The translations under genes were made by a program, and so were the position numbers. Shown here piece after piece: positions 50,749 through 58,603 of a stretch of DNA of 64,000 nt (position 1 is the stretch's first letter; each line of letters starts with the position of its first letter). The DNA lies in the NCBI RefSeq assembly GCF_009763805.1, contig NZ_CP046804.1, positions 372,001-436,000 on the forward strand. The letters are read 5' to 3'. Origin of the DNA: Vibrio cidicii. GTDB taxonomy: Bacteria; Pseudomonadota; Gammaproteobacteria; Enterobacterales; Vibrionaceae. The notes under the pieces are model-generated. The model was not told the DNA's origin and searched no databases. It was given only the letters and a program-made list of their open reading frames with translations.

Positions 50749-51725
50749 AGAGTGATTTTGTTCAACCAGTCGAAGATATGCTAGAAGCATATCACGAGTC
50801 ATTTTCTATTTATCCAGAAGTTGAAAACGTATTCGCCGGATTAGATTGGATTTTGAAGAGAAGAAAGTTTGGAACATTTGCTCCCTCAATGTTACTGATA
50901 GGGGGGACAGGCGCGGGTAAATCAGCTTTGATTCGGTACTACATTGAACATAACTTATCAAGTGGGGAGGCTCTTATCACTCGTGTAAGGCCAACTTTAC
51001 GAGAAACGTTGATTTGGTTGATAAAAGAGTTAAATGTATATAAAAACCCTAGGTCGAAAGCCTCTGAAATTGGGCTAACAGATTACGTTATTTCATCTAT
51101 AAAAAAAGCCAAACTAAAACTTCTGGTTATTGAAGAGAGTCAAGAGCTTTTTGAATGCACAACACATAGAGAAAGGCAAGAAATTCGTGACCGATTAAAA
51201 ATGATTAGTGATGATTGTCGGATTCCGATTGTGTTTGTAGGATTGCCAAGTGTTTGTTTAATATTGGAAGACAGTCAGTGGGATAGAAGAATCATGGTGA
51301 AAAGAGAGTTGCCATATGTTCAGATTTTGGATAAAGCTTCTATAGTGAGGTACCAACAGTTACTTCAGGCTTTGAAACATTCTATCCCGCTTCCACTCGA
51401 CGTAGAATTGACCGATGTCGATTTTGCTATGCGACTTTTAGCTGCTACTCGTGGGATGGTCGGAATGTTTAAAGAAATTATTGCAGCAGCTCTTGAATCT
51501 GCCTTAATTGCGCAACAATCAACGATAAATATCGTAAATTTTGTTGAAGGATATGAGTCTTTTAATGGCCCTTGTAAGTCTAACCCTTTTTCAGTCGAAA
51601 TTGAGAATTTAATTGTTGAACAAATTGAATCTTATGAGAAATACATAGCAGATGCTGATACTGGAGAGTTAAAGTTCGTTGGTCAAATGTTCAAAAAATT
51701 ATCAATTAAACAGCTTTTAGGCTAG
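50742..51725 (+). CDS. tnsC: TnsC, Tn7-like AAA+ transposition regulator
   Basis: ATPase that links the target selector to the TnsAB transposase, 327 residues. Walker A GGTGAGKSAL at about 55 and Walker B KLLVIEESQELF at about 125-135 are clear. Starts at GTG 50742 or TTG 50745, after AGGGGAGGG. It is far shorter than Tn7 TnsC (555) and close to the TnsC of type I-F CRISPR-associated transposons. No tniQ/tnsD follows; the next gene is a minus-strand XRE regulator. Confidence 0.92.
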   Translation: MLKSDFVQPVEDMLEAYHESFSIYPEVENVFAGLDWILKRRKFGTFAPSMLLIGGTGAGKSALIRYYIEHNLSSGEALITRVRPTLRETLIWLIKELNVYKNPRSKASEIGLTDYVISSIKKAKLKLLVIEESQELFECTTHRERQEIRDRLKMISDDCRIPIVFVGLPSVCLILEDSQWDRRIMVKRELPYVQILDKASIVRYQQLLQALKHSIPLPLDVELTDVDFAMRLLAATRGMVGMFKEIIAAALESALIAQQSTINIVNFVEGYESFNGPCKSNPFSVEIENLIVEQIESYEKYIADADTGELKFVGQMFKKLSIKQLLG

Positions 51726-51728
51726 TTC

Positions 51729-52031
51729 TTACTCATGGTGCTCCAATCTTTGTAGTAAAGAAGCTTTTTCCTCATCACTCAACTTATCAATCAGACAAGA
51801 AAGTTTGGCTGTAATTTCATCCTTACAAAAGAAATAATTCAACGGCACACCCAATTCTTCCGCCATACGCGATAACGTTCCGATATCGGGAACATGACGG
51901 CCTTTTTCGTAATGGTTCATTCGACCACTTGCCGAACTTTCTTCCATACCTATTTTTACACCCAAGTCTTTTTGGGTAATTTTGGCTTTTTTACGCGCTG
52001 CTTTGAGCCTCGCAGGGATTGGGTTTTCCAC
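51729..52031 (-). CDS. XRE-family transcriptional regulator
   Basis: 100 residues with an N-terminal Cro/CI helix-turn-helix (ITQKDLGVKIGMEESSASGR and YEKGRHVPDIGTL) and a short C-terminal dimerisation tail. It is convergent with tnsC (3 bases apart) and divergent from the helicase gene. Two identical-armed operators lie between it and the helicase, so it probably represses both. XRE regulators are common control genes in CRISPR-associated Tn7-like elements; this one is not proven to be equivalent. Confidence 0.85.
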   Translation of the reverse strand: MENPIPARLKAARKKAKITQKDLGVKIGMEESSASGRMNHYEKGRHVPDIGTLSRMAEELGVPLNYFFCKDEITAKLSCLIDKLSDEEKASLLQRLEHHE

Positions 52032-52060
52032 TCAGACATTCTTTTTTGTACCTATAGATA

Positions 52061-52111
52061 ACTTAGATTGTCTAAGTTTTACTTATTTTTGTATACTTAG
52101 CAATCCTAAGT
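52061..52111. promoter_or_regulatory. Two XRE operators between xre and the helicase gene
   Basis: ACTTAGATTGTCTAAGT (52061-52077) and ACTTAGCAATCCTAAGT (52095-52111): perfect ACTTAG...CTAAGT-type palindromes with 5-base centres, 34 bp apart. They sit 30 bases upstream of xre and 24 bases upstream of the helicase start, the expected place for autorepression and helicase repression. Confidence 0.75.
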
Positions 52112-52135
52112 TTTTGGTTGTTTAATGTAGTTGTT

Positions 52136-54067
52136 ATGAAACAAATAAAAAGGCTAAGTAAGCCAATGTATAACCTTTTGATAAAAAAGGGACTTAATGA
52201 ATTTACGATCGTTCAGGCACGAGATGAGTTAGTCAAAGAAACGGATCGCTTTAAGGATATGAATGAAGCCCGTAAGTATGTTTATCGTCAGGTAAGCAGC
52301 CTAGTGACTAAAGGGTACCTTGAGGTAAAAGGAGGTGGGCGGCATAAACGGTATACAAAAACAGAATTGTGTGACCACATAACTTTTGTTGAAAAATCTG
52401 AAATAAAAATACGCCCGAAAAGAAAAGAAGCCAAGACTACAAAAATAGAGACTTCTAGTTGTAGGGAGTTTTTAAGTCTAGAGAAAGAACGAAACCAATA
52501 TCAAGGTGAGTTATCAATTTCGTTAGCTGAGGTTGACGAATATAAAGCCCTTATTGAACGTTTTCCTGATAAAAAGGAATTGTTACACCCGATGCTCTCA
52601 TGTGCTAAAGAACGCTCTGCAACCATGCTTGGAAAAGTGAATGCGTTAACTGCAGTTTCTCGCAGCTCTTCGATTAGAAGGAAATACAATATGTTAAGAA
52701 CATGGCAGGGTGAATGCATTGATAAAGCACTAAAAAAGTACTGTTCCGGTCAACCTCATTTTTTCTGTCAGGCCACACCAGGAGCAGGGAAAAGCATCAT
52801 GTCTGCGACACTAGCCAAGACATTACTCGATAAAGGTATGATTGACCTCATTCTTTGCTTTTCGCCTTCAGTTTCTGTTGCTGATGGCATGAGGGCTACA
52901 TTTTCGACTACCATCAATTGTGCATTCAACGGAAGTCTAGGTTCAATTGGTCAGTCACTGACCTATCAGTCAATTCAGTATTTAGGAGATGACTTTTGGC
53001 GAACAATTGAAAAATATCGATTGCTTGTAGTATTTGATGAAATACATCACTGTTCTGGAGATGAGCCAGATAGAGCTAACATTTGGGGACAACAGATATT
53101 AGCTCGTATACAAGGTATCGCCACCTATACTTTAGCTTTGTCGGGAACTCCCTGGCGTTCAGATAAATTTCCGATTGTTTTGGCGGAATATAGTGATCCG
53201 GAAGGCAAGCTATTTTGTGATTATCAGTATGGTTTAGCCCAAGCTATAGCTGACAATGTCTGCCGTAAGCCAAAATTAGTTTTGGTTGATAATGAACATT
53301 TGACGATTTCAGAAGGTTCTGAGAAAAAATCATTTGCTTCTATTCTTGAGCTCCTTAAGCAATCAAAGACGTCGTATCAGGATGTAATTCATAATACTCA
53401 AGCAATGGAGTATGTCCTCGGCTTAGGATGCCAGAAACTTAATGAAATCCGGAAAGAGTCTTTTAATGCAGGAGGTCTTGTTGTTGCGTCATCGGTGAAG
53501 CATGCAAAACAAGTACAAAAAATATTGACTGAAAAATTTGGTCAGTCAGCAACATTAGTAACCTACCATCATGATGATCCGCAATCTGAAATTAAGGCTT
53601 ATCAAACAGGAACGACCCAATGGATTGTGAGTGTCGGTATGATAAGCGAAGGTACTGATATTCCCCGTTTACAGGTATGTTGTCATATTAGCGCTGTAAA
53701 AACAGAACTTTACTTTAGACAGGTACTTGGCCGGATATTGCGAGTCAACGATAGTCCAAATCAGGAAGCCTGGCTTTATACGTTTGCAGAGCAGAATTTA
53801 ATTGAATATGCGGAACGTATAGAGCATGACATTCCTGAAACCTGTCTCTTTGCCAAAATAGGTAAAGAAGAGTACGCCCCAGGGTTACAAGCAACAAATC
53901 AATGCGGTGAAGTTGAATCTGTGCCCGCAAAAATTATCAAAGGATATAGCCAGTTAGATTGGGGAATTCAATCCAAATATTCCTCATCAGGTCGTGGGGC
54001 TGACGATATTTTTGATGAAATCTGGTTGGGACGATTTCGTGAGCGTGTAGTTTCAGCATTTTTATAA
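52136..54067 (+). CDS. SF2 DEAD/DEAH-type helicase with N-terminal winged-helix region
   Basis: 643 residues. About 1-80 look like a winged-helix DNA-binding region (ARKYVYRQVSSLVTKGYLEVKGGG in parts), then a charged linker and a two-lobed SF2 helicase: Walker A ATPGAGKSIM near 215, motif II FDEIHHC near 300, motif III SGTPWR near 335 and motif VI RQVLGRILRVND near 530. ATG 52136 chosen over an upstream TTG at 52118. Controlled by the adjacent XRE operators. Helicases of this type occur in restriction and anti-phage modules, but nuclease or methylase partners are not visible. Function unassigned. Confidence 0.8.
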   Translation: MKQIKRLSKPMYNLLIKKGLNEFTIVQARDELVKETDRFKDMNEARKYVYRQVSSLVTKGYLEVKGGGRHKRYTKTELCDHITFVEKSEIKIRPKRKEAKTTKIETSSCREFLSLEKERNQYQGELSISLAEVDEYKALIERFPDKKELLHPMLSCAKERSATMLGKVNALTAVSRSSSIRRKYNMLRTWQGECIDKALKKYCSGQPHFFCQATPGAGKSIMSATLAKTLLDKGMIDLILCFSPSVSVADGMRATFSTTINCAFNGSLGSIGQSLTYQSIQYLGDDFWRTIEKYRLLVVFDEIHHCSGDEPDRANIWGQQILARIQGIATYTLALSGTPWRSDKFPIVLAEYSDPEGKLFCDYQYGLAQAIADNVCRKPKLVLVDNEHLTISEGSEKKSFASILELLKQSKTSYQDVIHNTQAMEYVLGLGCQKLNEIRKESFNAGGLVVASSVKHAKQVQKILTEKFGQSATLVTYHHDDPQSEIKAYQTGTTQWIVSVGMISEGTDIPRLQVCCHISAVKTELYFRQVLGRILRVNDSPNQEAWLYTFAEQNLIEYAERIEHDIPETCLFAKIGKEEYAPGLQATNQCGEVESVPAKIIKGYSQLDWGIQSKYSSSGRGADDIFDEIWLGRFRERVVSAFL

Positions 54068-54112
54068 TCGGCGATGATATTTCATCAGGCAATACACTTC
54101 TAAGGAGTTGAT

Positions 54113-54418
54113 ATGTTCTACATCGGTGTTAGCCATTATTATGCAACGGGTGAAGGTGTCACAATTTATGTTGCTAGCGGTAGCGAAGAATCAATACGGG
54201 CTGCAATTCCAGAGTATTTTCATCCAGGGCTCACTATTTTAACCCCTTCAGAGTGGCTAAAAGCTGCAGATGGAGATTGTGAGGATGAATACCAGCAGTC
54301 GGATGCGGAGGTTCTTAAAACCTATTTACCGGTGTTATGGAAGCAAATTGAGGAAAGAGCTTTAGAAAGAGGATGTCATCTGGATTTTTTCATGAAGCAC
54401 CACTTTAACTATGCCTAA
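54113..54418 (+). CDS. Unrecognised protein downstream of the helicase
   Basis: 101 residues, acidic, with AAGGAG before the start and a compact alternation of beta and helix in the N-terminal half (MFYIGVSHYYATGEGVTIYV). I recognise no family. It lies 45 bases after the helicase and 19 bases before the next gene, so the four genes from 52136 to 55190 may be one transcription unit. Confidence 0.6.
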   Translation: MFYIGVSHYYATGEGVTIYVASGSEESIRAAIPEYFHPGLTILTPSEWLKAADGDCEDEYQQSDAEVLKTYLPVLWKQIEERALERGCHLDFFMKHHFNYA

Positions 54419-54437
54419 TGTGAACTAGGGAAATTCA

Positions 54438-54929
54438 ATGAAGATTTTATATTTCGATATGCTTAGTTTGTTCTATTCGAATGAATATTTTCACCGTAAT
54501 GCAAGTGTACACGTCAAGTATAGAGAATGGTTTAATACTAGAACAAAGACCCTTTTAGAAGTGGTGGAACCGGATTTTCAAGCTATCGGCAATCTAAGAG
54601 ATGCAGCGTCTGAAGCAGGGCTATTACTTTACCCCTTGGGGAGCTGTTACGACCGAGAATACCTTATTAAACATGGTGTGTTTTCCTGTGATGAATTAGC
54701 GCCTGAGACCGAATTGCCATTCAGGATGAAAATGGATGACAACAACCCTGTACGTAGGATGATAGCACACGCATATGCATTGAATGCCCAATGGTATGTT
54801 TGTGGCGAAATTAGCTCTGAAGAACTATTACAACCTTATCCAGAACGTCATCTACGTTCAGAATTTGGGAAAGGAGTAACTAGCGAGCTAATCGCTAAAA
54901 TTCGCAATTTAAAATCAGCGGATTATTAA
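54438..54929 (+). CDS. Unrecognised protein in the helicase gene cluster
   Basis: 163 residues. It begins KILYFDMLSLFYSNEYF and contains an LYPLGSCYD segment; the early Asp and later acidic residues recall HAD or PIN-like folds but this is too weak to assign. Same orientation and tight spacing as its neighbours. Confidence 0.6.
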   Translation: MKILYFDMLSLFYSNEYFHRNASVHVKYREWFNTRTKTLLEVVEPDFQAIGNLRDAASEAGLLLYPLGSCYDREYLIKHGVFSCDELAPETELPFRMKMDDNNPVRRMIAHAYALNAQWYVCGEISSEELLQPYPERHLRSEFGKGVTSELIAKIRNLKSADY

Positions 54930-54958
54930 AGATACTTACAGGGGAAATACCGATACTT

Positions 54959-55190
54959 TTGAAAAAGAGACGAATTGTAGACCAGATAGCGGCTTCAATC
55001 AGAAGCCACATTGATGATTTCCCTTCTACTGAAAGACTGAAATTCTACAAACAGTGGAAATCAGGAAACCGCTTCAAAAATACTTGATGGCATATTGCTT
55101 TATCAAGAAAAGCGCGCAAAGATTGAACTACACGAACTTGAGCAAGTGATAATCATCCATACAAAAAACAATTTATATTGTTTTCGCTAA
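54959..55190 (+). CDS. Small unrecognised protein (frameshift-repaired)
   Basis: As written the frame stops after 42 codons. Removing one A from GAAAC at 55065-55069 opens it to 55190, about 76 residues, highly charged and helical (SKILDGILLYQEKRAKIELHE in parts), starting at TTG 54959 with AGGGGAA upstream. The repair uses the same lesion type as confirmed genes, which makes a real gene more likely, but no family supports it. Confidence 0.4.
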
Positions 55191-55406
55191 AAGTAGCAGT
55201 AATTTTCGTTGTAACCGCTTCTTCAATCCACAGAGTTACATCATGACTGGTGCCATGTGTATCATCACCAAGATCATGATCAAGGATGATTTCAGTGACC
55301 GTCTCTTGCTTGAGTAATGCAATGGCTTCTTCAGGCCAGTAAACTCTACGCCATCCATCCGGAGTTTGTCGTTTTTTCCTAATATCGATTTTGAGTAATA
55401 AACGTT
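55153..55406 (-). pseudogene. Remnant of a cyclic-phosphate-processing receiver-like (cREC) gene
   Basis: The minus strand encodes TPDGWRRVYWPEEAIALLKQ and ILDHDLGDDTHGTSHDVTLWI, matching from memory the core of the cREC/DUF family of short receiver-like proteins. There is no start codon (a stop lies just upstream of LLLKIDIRKKRQ), the N-terminal acidic pair usually seen there is lost, and the C-terminal part is divergent. Its 3' end overlaps the convergent small gene. Confidence 0.55.
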
Positions 55407-55747
55407 GTCAATTTGAGGCTTTGAATGTTGTCCGAGTTAGTGGAGTGCATCGCTTCAGATGCTAACGAAGCGATAGGTCATTCATTTTTCTATTTAGTCA
55501 AGGAAGTAGCTATATTATCCATTCAATCTGATGCCTTCATCTAGCCCCTCCCCATGAATATTCACTTAATCGTTAGGTGCAACTGCTGATTAAGTCACAG
55601 AATTTAGACAAAGAGCGAAACTGCTAGCCAAAACAGTTATGCCCCTTTCTAAGCTAGCTGATTTAGTCGTCATGCTTTACGGCTCAGTATCTGACCTACT
55701 CTTACTTATCAGTTTGGTGCGAGCTTAGTGTACTGGGGGCTTATCAC
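55407..55747. other. Non-coding stretch with short inverted repeats
   Basis: About 340 bases without a convincing gene. Two inverted repeats are visible: ATCGCTTC/GAAGCGAT around 55449-55474 and CTTAATC/GATTAAG around 55566-55598. The second contains GTTAGGT but the rest does not fit an integron attC site. Confidence 0.4.
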
Positions 55748-55900
55748 TTTTCAATTAGTGGCAACCTGGTTTTGCTACAACAATAGAGCTAATCCAAACA
55801 TTGTATTGTCGTATATACTATAAACGAAAAATGGTTCATGGAAGCCAACTACAACTGATAAATTGATAGCGGGTTCGCTAGTACTAACATAAGCGTACCA
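55748..55900. repeat. Long imperfect direct repeat, copy 1
   Basis: About 140 bases matching 59668-59822 with many short shared blocks in the same order: ATTAGTGGCAA, TTTTGCTACA, CTAATCCAA, AAATGGTTCATGGAA, CTACAACTGAT and TTCGCTAGTACT. It lies just upstream of the AbrB-ParS gene and ends about 40 bases before its start. Confidence 0.75.
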
Positions 55901-55938
55901 TTCCCCCACTACTTGAATAGAATAAGGTTCTAGCAGCA

Positions 55939-56313
55939 ATGAAAGTAAAAATTGAGAAGACCAGTGATGGTGAAGCTTTCTTCAACATTCCAGAAATACT
56001 GCAAAAAGAATTGCAATGGAATGAAGGCGATCAAATCGAATGGTTGGACAATAAAGATGGTTCATGGACTTTACGTAAAGTCAAATTTGAGGGCAGTATC
56101 CAGTCAAAGTCTATAGAGTATATTCTTTCACAACATCCTAATTTAAAAGATCAAGTAGAGGATGTGTTTGACGACTCTGACTTGAGAACAGAATGGTTAA
56201 CTTCTGCAATTCCAGCGCTGTCTGGTTTGACTCCGCTAGAAGTAGTACTTAAAGGTGACTTAAAACGCGTTTTAGATGCATTAAATCGTATCAAGTATGG
56301 TGATATTTCTTGA
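55939..56313 (+). CDS. AbrB-like protein with C-terminal ParS/MbcA toxin-binding domain
   Basis: 124 residues. The N-terminal ~47 look like a SpoVT/AbrB DNA-binding hairpin (AFFNIPEILQKELQWNEGDQ). The C-terminal ~45 resemble the Xre/MbcA/ParS toxin-binding domain (LSGLTPLEVVLKGDLKRVLDA and IKYGDIS). That suggests an antitoxin that swaps the usual Xre domain for AbrB. No RES-type toxin gene lies next to it, so it is an orphan or controls something else. Confidence 0.65.
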   Translation: MKVKIEKTSDGEAFFNIPEILQKELQWNEGDQIEWLDNKDGSWTLRKVKFEGSIQSKSIEYILSQHPNLKDQVEDVFDDSDLRTEWLTSAIPALSGLTPLEVVLKGDLKRVLDALNRIKYGDIS

Positions 56314-56524
56314 GATGATTTTATCTCAAAGAATTCAGGTCGATATGTCGAGCCATAGCCTATATCTATCCTGATGTAACCTACAGCGCAAGGCAGAGAT
56401 ACGCTAGCATAAAACTCTAACAACCAATCATAGCGTCTCTAAGGACCTAACTCACAAAACCAAACAGACTGGCTTTCCCAGCCATGTCAGCAACATTGTT
56501 GTGTGACAATAGGTAAACTTCCAT

Positions 56525-56950
56525 TTAAGCCGTATATCCGTATTTCAACTTATTGATCTCTTCCGTCACCAGAATGATACCGGTTATTGTGTCACAGAAT
56601 GAAAGTGGTGTTTCGTTTTCAAACACCAAGCTAGGCTTATTTAACCAGCGAAGTGTCGCATCACAATCACCAAAATACTCATCTGCTTTAATGGCCATAT
56701 CAGCAAGCATAAGAGCATGTTCACTGGCAGTTGGGCTTAGCGTTGCGTTCGGTTCTTTCATTTTTCGCTGGAGAGTACGAAGATTAACACCAATAATTTT
56801 CGCGTAATCTTTCTTAGTCAGACCAAGAGTTAACATTCCTCTATCCAACGCTCCAACAGGAAGCCCTTGATGAATAATTTTTAGACAATCAATTACGCTC
56901 TGAGCTTTGCACTTTTCACCTCCAAGCATTTCATAAGCAGCACTGAACAT
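56525..56950 (-). CDS. Xre/MbcA/ParS-family antitoxin-like protein
   Basis: 141 residues: an Xre-type helix-turn-helix in the first half (LTKKDYAKIIGVNLRTLQRK) and a ParS toxin-binding domain in the second (WLNKPSLVFENETPLSFC). Antitoxins of RES-Xre systems have this layout, but the partner RES toxin is absent on both sides. Confidence 0.72.
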   Translation of the reverse strand: MFSAAYEMLGGEKCKAQSVIDCLKIIHQGLPVGALDRGMLTLGLTKKDYAKIIGVNLRTLQRKMKEPNATLSPTASEHALMLADMAIKADEYFGDCDATLRWLNKPSLVFENETPLSFCDTITGIILVTEEINKLKYGYTA

Positions 56951-57372
56951 TAAAGTACCTCCGAATATAACTACACTTACACAATAGTGTATGAGAGGAA
57001 TAAAGTCTCATACTCACTACTACAAGCCTTAATCCATCGTATCAATTTACCAAGATCAGAAAGAACAGTTTCATACTGAAATGTTCTTTTCTCAGTCTAT
57101 TCTATCGAAATTGAGTAATAATGATTCATACTGAAAGCCATATCCTGACATGGTCAGCTGATCGCATCATTTTATTCGTTTTGTCAAAATAACTCTAATC
57201 TGGTATCTTAAATGTCGGAGCTGATTGCCAAGGCTGTAAGTGACCTAAAAGACAGCAAATCGAACTACCTGCCAATAGTAGTTGATCTTTATTAACCCTG
57301 CTGGCAAGCGTAGTGACTTAAACACTTACCACTACCTTTAAAGTCCGGCATTGTTAAAAGAGGATCACTCCC
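56951..57372. other. Intergenic stretch between the antitoxin-like gene and the next gene
   Basis: 422 bases with no convincing gene. It must carry promoters for the divergent genes at either end. I see no strong operator or terminator. Confidence 0.4.
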
Positions 57373-58288
57373 ATGAGTATTGATCTATCAAAACTGTGTG
57401 CAGATTTTCTGCGTCAAAATCATGCTTTCCAATCAACTGAGAAACTAAAAGCTTCACATGCCAGAGAGCTGGTTGCAGCATTTTTTGGCTATAAGAGCCA
57501 TGCGGCACTTATGGCCGAGAAGACTTACCCAATAGCTCAGCTCGAAGAAGCATATATCTTCATTCCTGATATATCGTTGATGAATGACAGACGCCCGAAA
57601 CTCACCAGTTTACCAAATGACCTTAACCAATCAATTGACCTCGCCAAGCTTCTTTCAGACATGCTTTCCGAGGAAGGGTTATACGGTGGAGATGTCTGGC
57701 TCTATGACACACTGGAAACCTATATTGTCGAAGTCTTACTACCCGATTGCCAATCTCTTATAGATGATCAGCTTTCCGGAGCGATGGCTGAAACCAATGC
57801 GGGGTTTTTCGATGCGCCTTATTATGACGACGTAAAAATAGAAGATCGTGGTGACGAAACTGGTAGCTATTGCCAAAGCTCAGTACAAGGGCGAATCTCT
57901 GAACGATAAACCGTTCTGTGGTGACACACTTAATATGGTTGTAAAGGTGACTTTGCCCCGCATGGCAGGCAAGCGAGGTTTTTACGATTTCGAGCTTGAA
58001 GCTGGAGGTAGCGTCAATGACGACTGGGTTGATCCGGAACTGCGATATGGCGAACGCCCTCAGAGTAGATTGGCAGAGGAGCTTGGCATAACAGACGAAG
58101 AACTTGAATCACTGGAATGGGACACTCTGGAAAACAGCAGTGATGATGGTTTGATCTATGACTTTGTGTTGACCTTTGACGAAAGTTGTCCTTCTGAGAT
58201 TTTGGAGAAGATCGAAGGATTATCAGATGATTTGACGATCCGTGTGTCTGCAAACGCTTTTGACAATCCTTATCCAGAAGAGGCCTGA
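57373..58288 (+). CDS. Unrecognised acidic protein (frameshift-repaired)
   Basis: 304 residues after repair. As written it falls into two overlapping frames; removing one A from GAAAC at 57856-57860 joins them cleanly (RGDELVAIAKAQYKGESLN). The N terminus (SHARELVAAFFGYKSHAAL) is a short helical module I have seen at the start of various uncharacterised proteins; the C-terminal half is acidic and beta-rich. No enzyme motif found. AGGATCACTCCC precedes the start. Confidence 0.6.
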
Positions 58289-58323
58289 AGCCCAATAGAA
58301 CGAAAACGTACGCTAAGCTAATC

Positions 58324-58362
58324 GGGGTTGCCTTAGAAGTTCCGAATTCTGAGGCGACCCTA
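58324..58362. other. Imperfect inverted repeat after the 304-residue protein gene
   Basis: CCTTAGAA and TTCTGAGG with outer GGGTTG/CGACCC arms form an imperfect hairpin 36 bases after the stop. It may be a terminator, but no T run follows. Confidence 0.35.
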
Positions 58363-58532
58363 CATTGATGCAGGAAGATGGTCGAAACGGTCAAGCTAGC
58401 AGCATGCCGCCAATATGAATCTTTTTTACTCTCTTACAAATAGGCGCAATTTGATTACTTTGACACGGAAATGTGTCGAGGCTTGCTAAATAGCTGTTCC
58501 TAAATGTAGATCACCGGTGTGTAAAAAAGAAG

Positions 58533-58602
58533 GGAACTCGGTACCGTTTGAGCGATCTGATCAGTCGCCAAACATACAAACCCGCAACCGTTACCGAGTT
58601 CC
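58533..58602 (+). promoter_or_regulatory. Inverted repeat in the IS630 transposase leader
   Basis: GGAACTCGGTA (58533-58543) pairs with TACCGAGTTCC (58592-58602), the latter ending just before the transposase ATG. The hairpin could mask the start site and protect the element from read-through expression. Confidence 0.5.
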
Positions 58603-58603
58603 T

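Noticed and set aside
54438..54929. HAD phosphatase or PIN nuclease assignment for the 163-residue protein
   Set aside because: Only one early acidic motif is suggestive; the remaining catalytic residues of either family cannot be identified.
55566..55600. Integron attC site
   Set aside because: GTTAGGT inside an inverted repeat is suggestive, but there is no matching RYYYAAC arm pair at the right distance and no integrase or cassette array.
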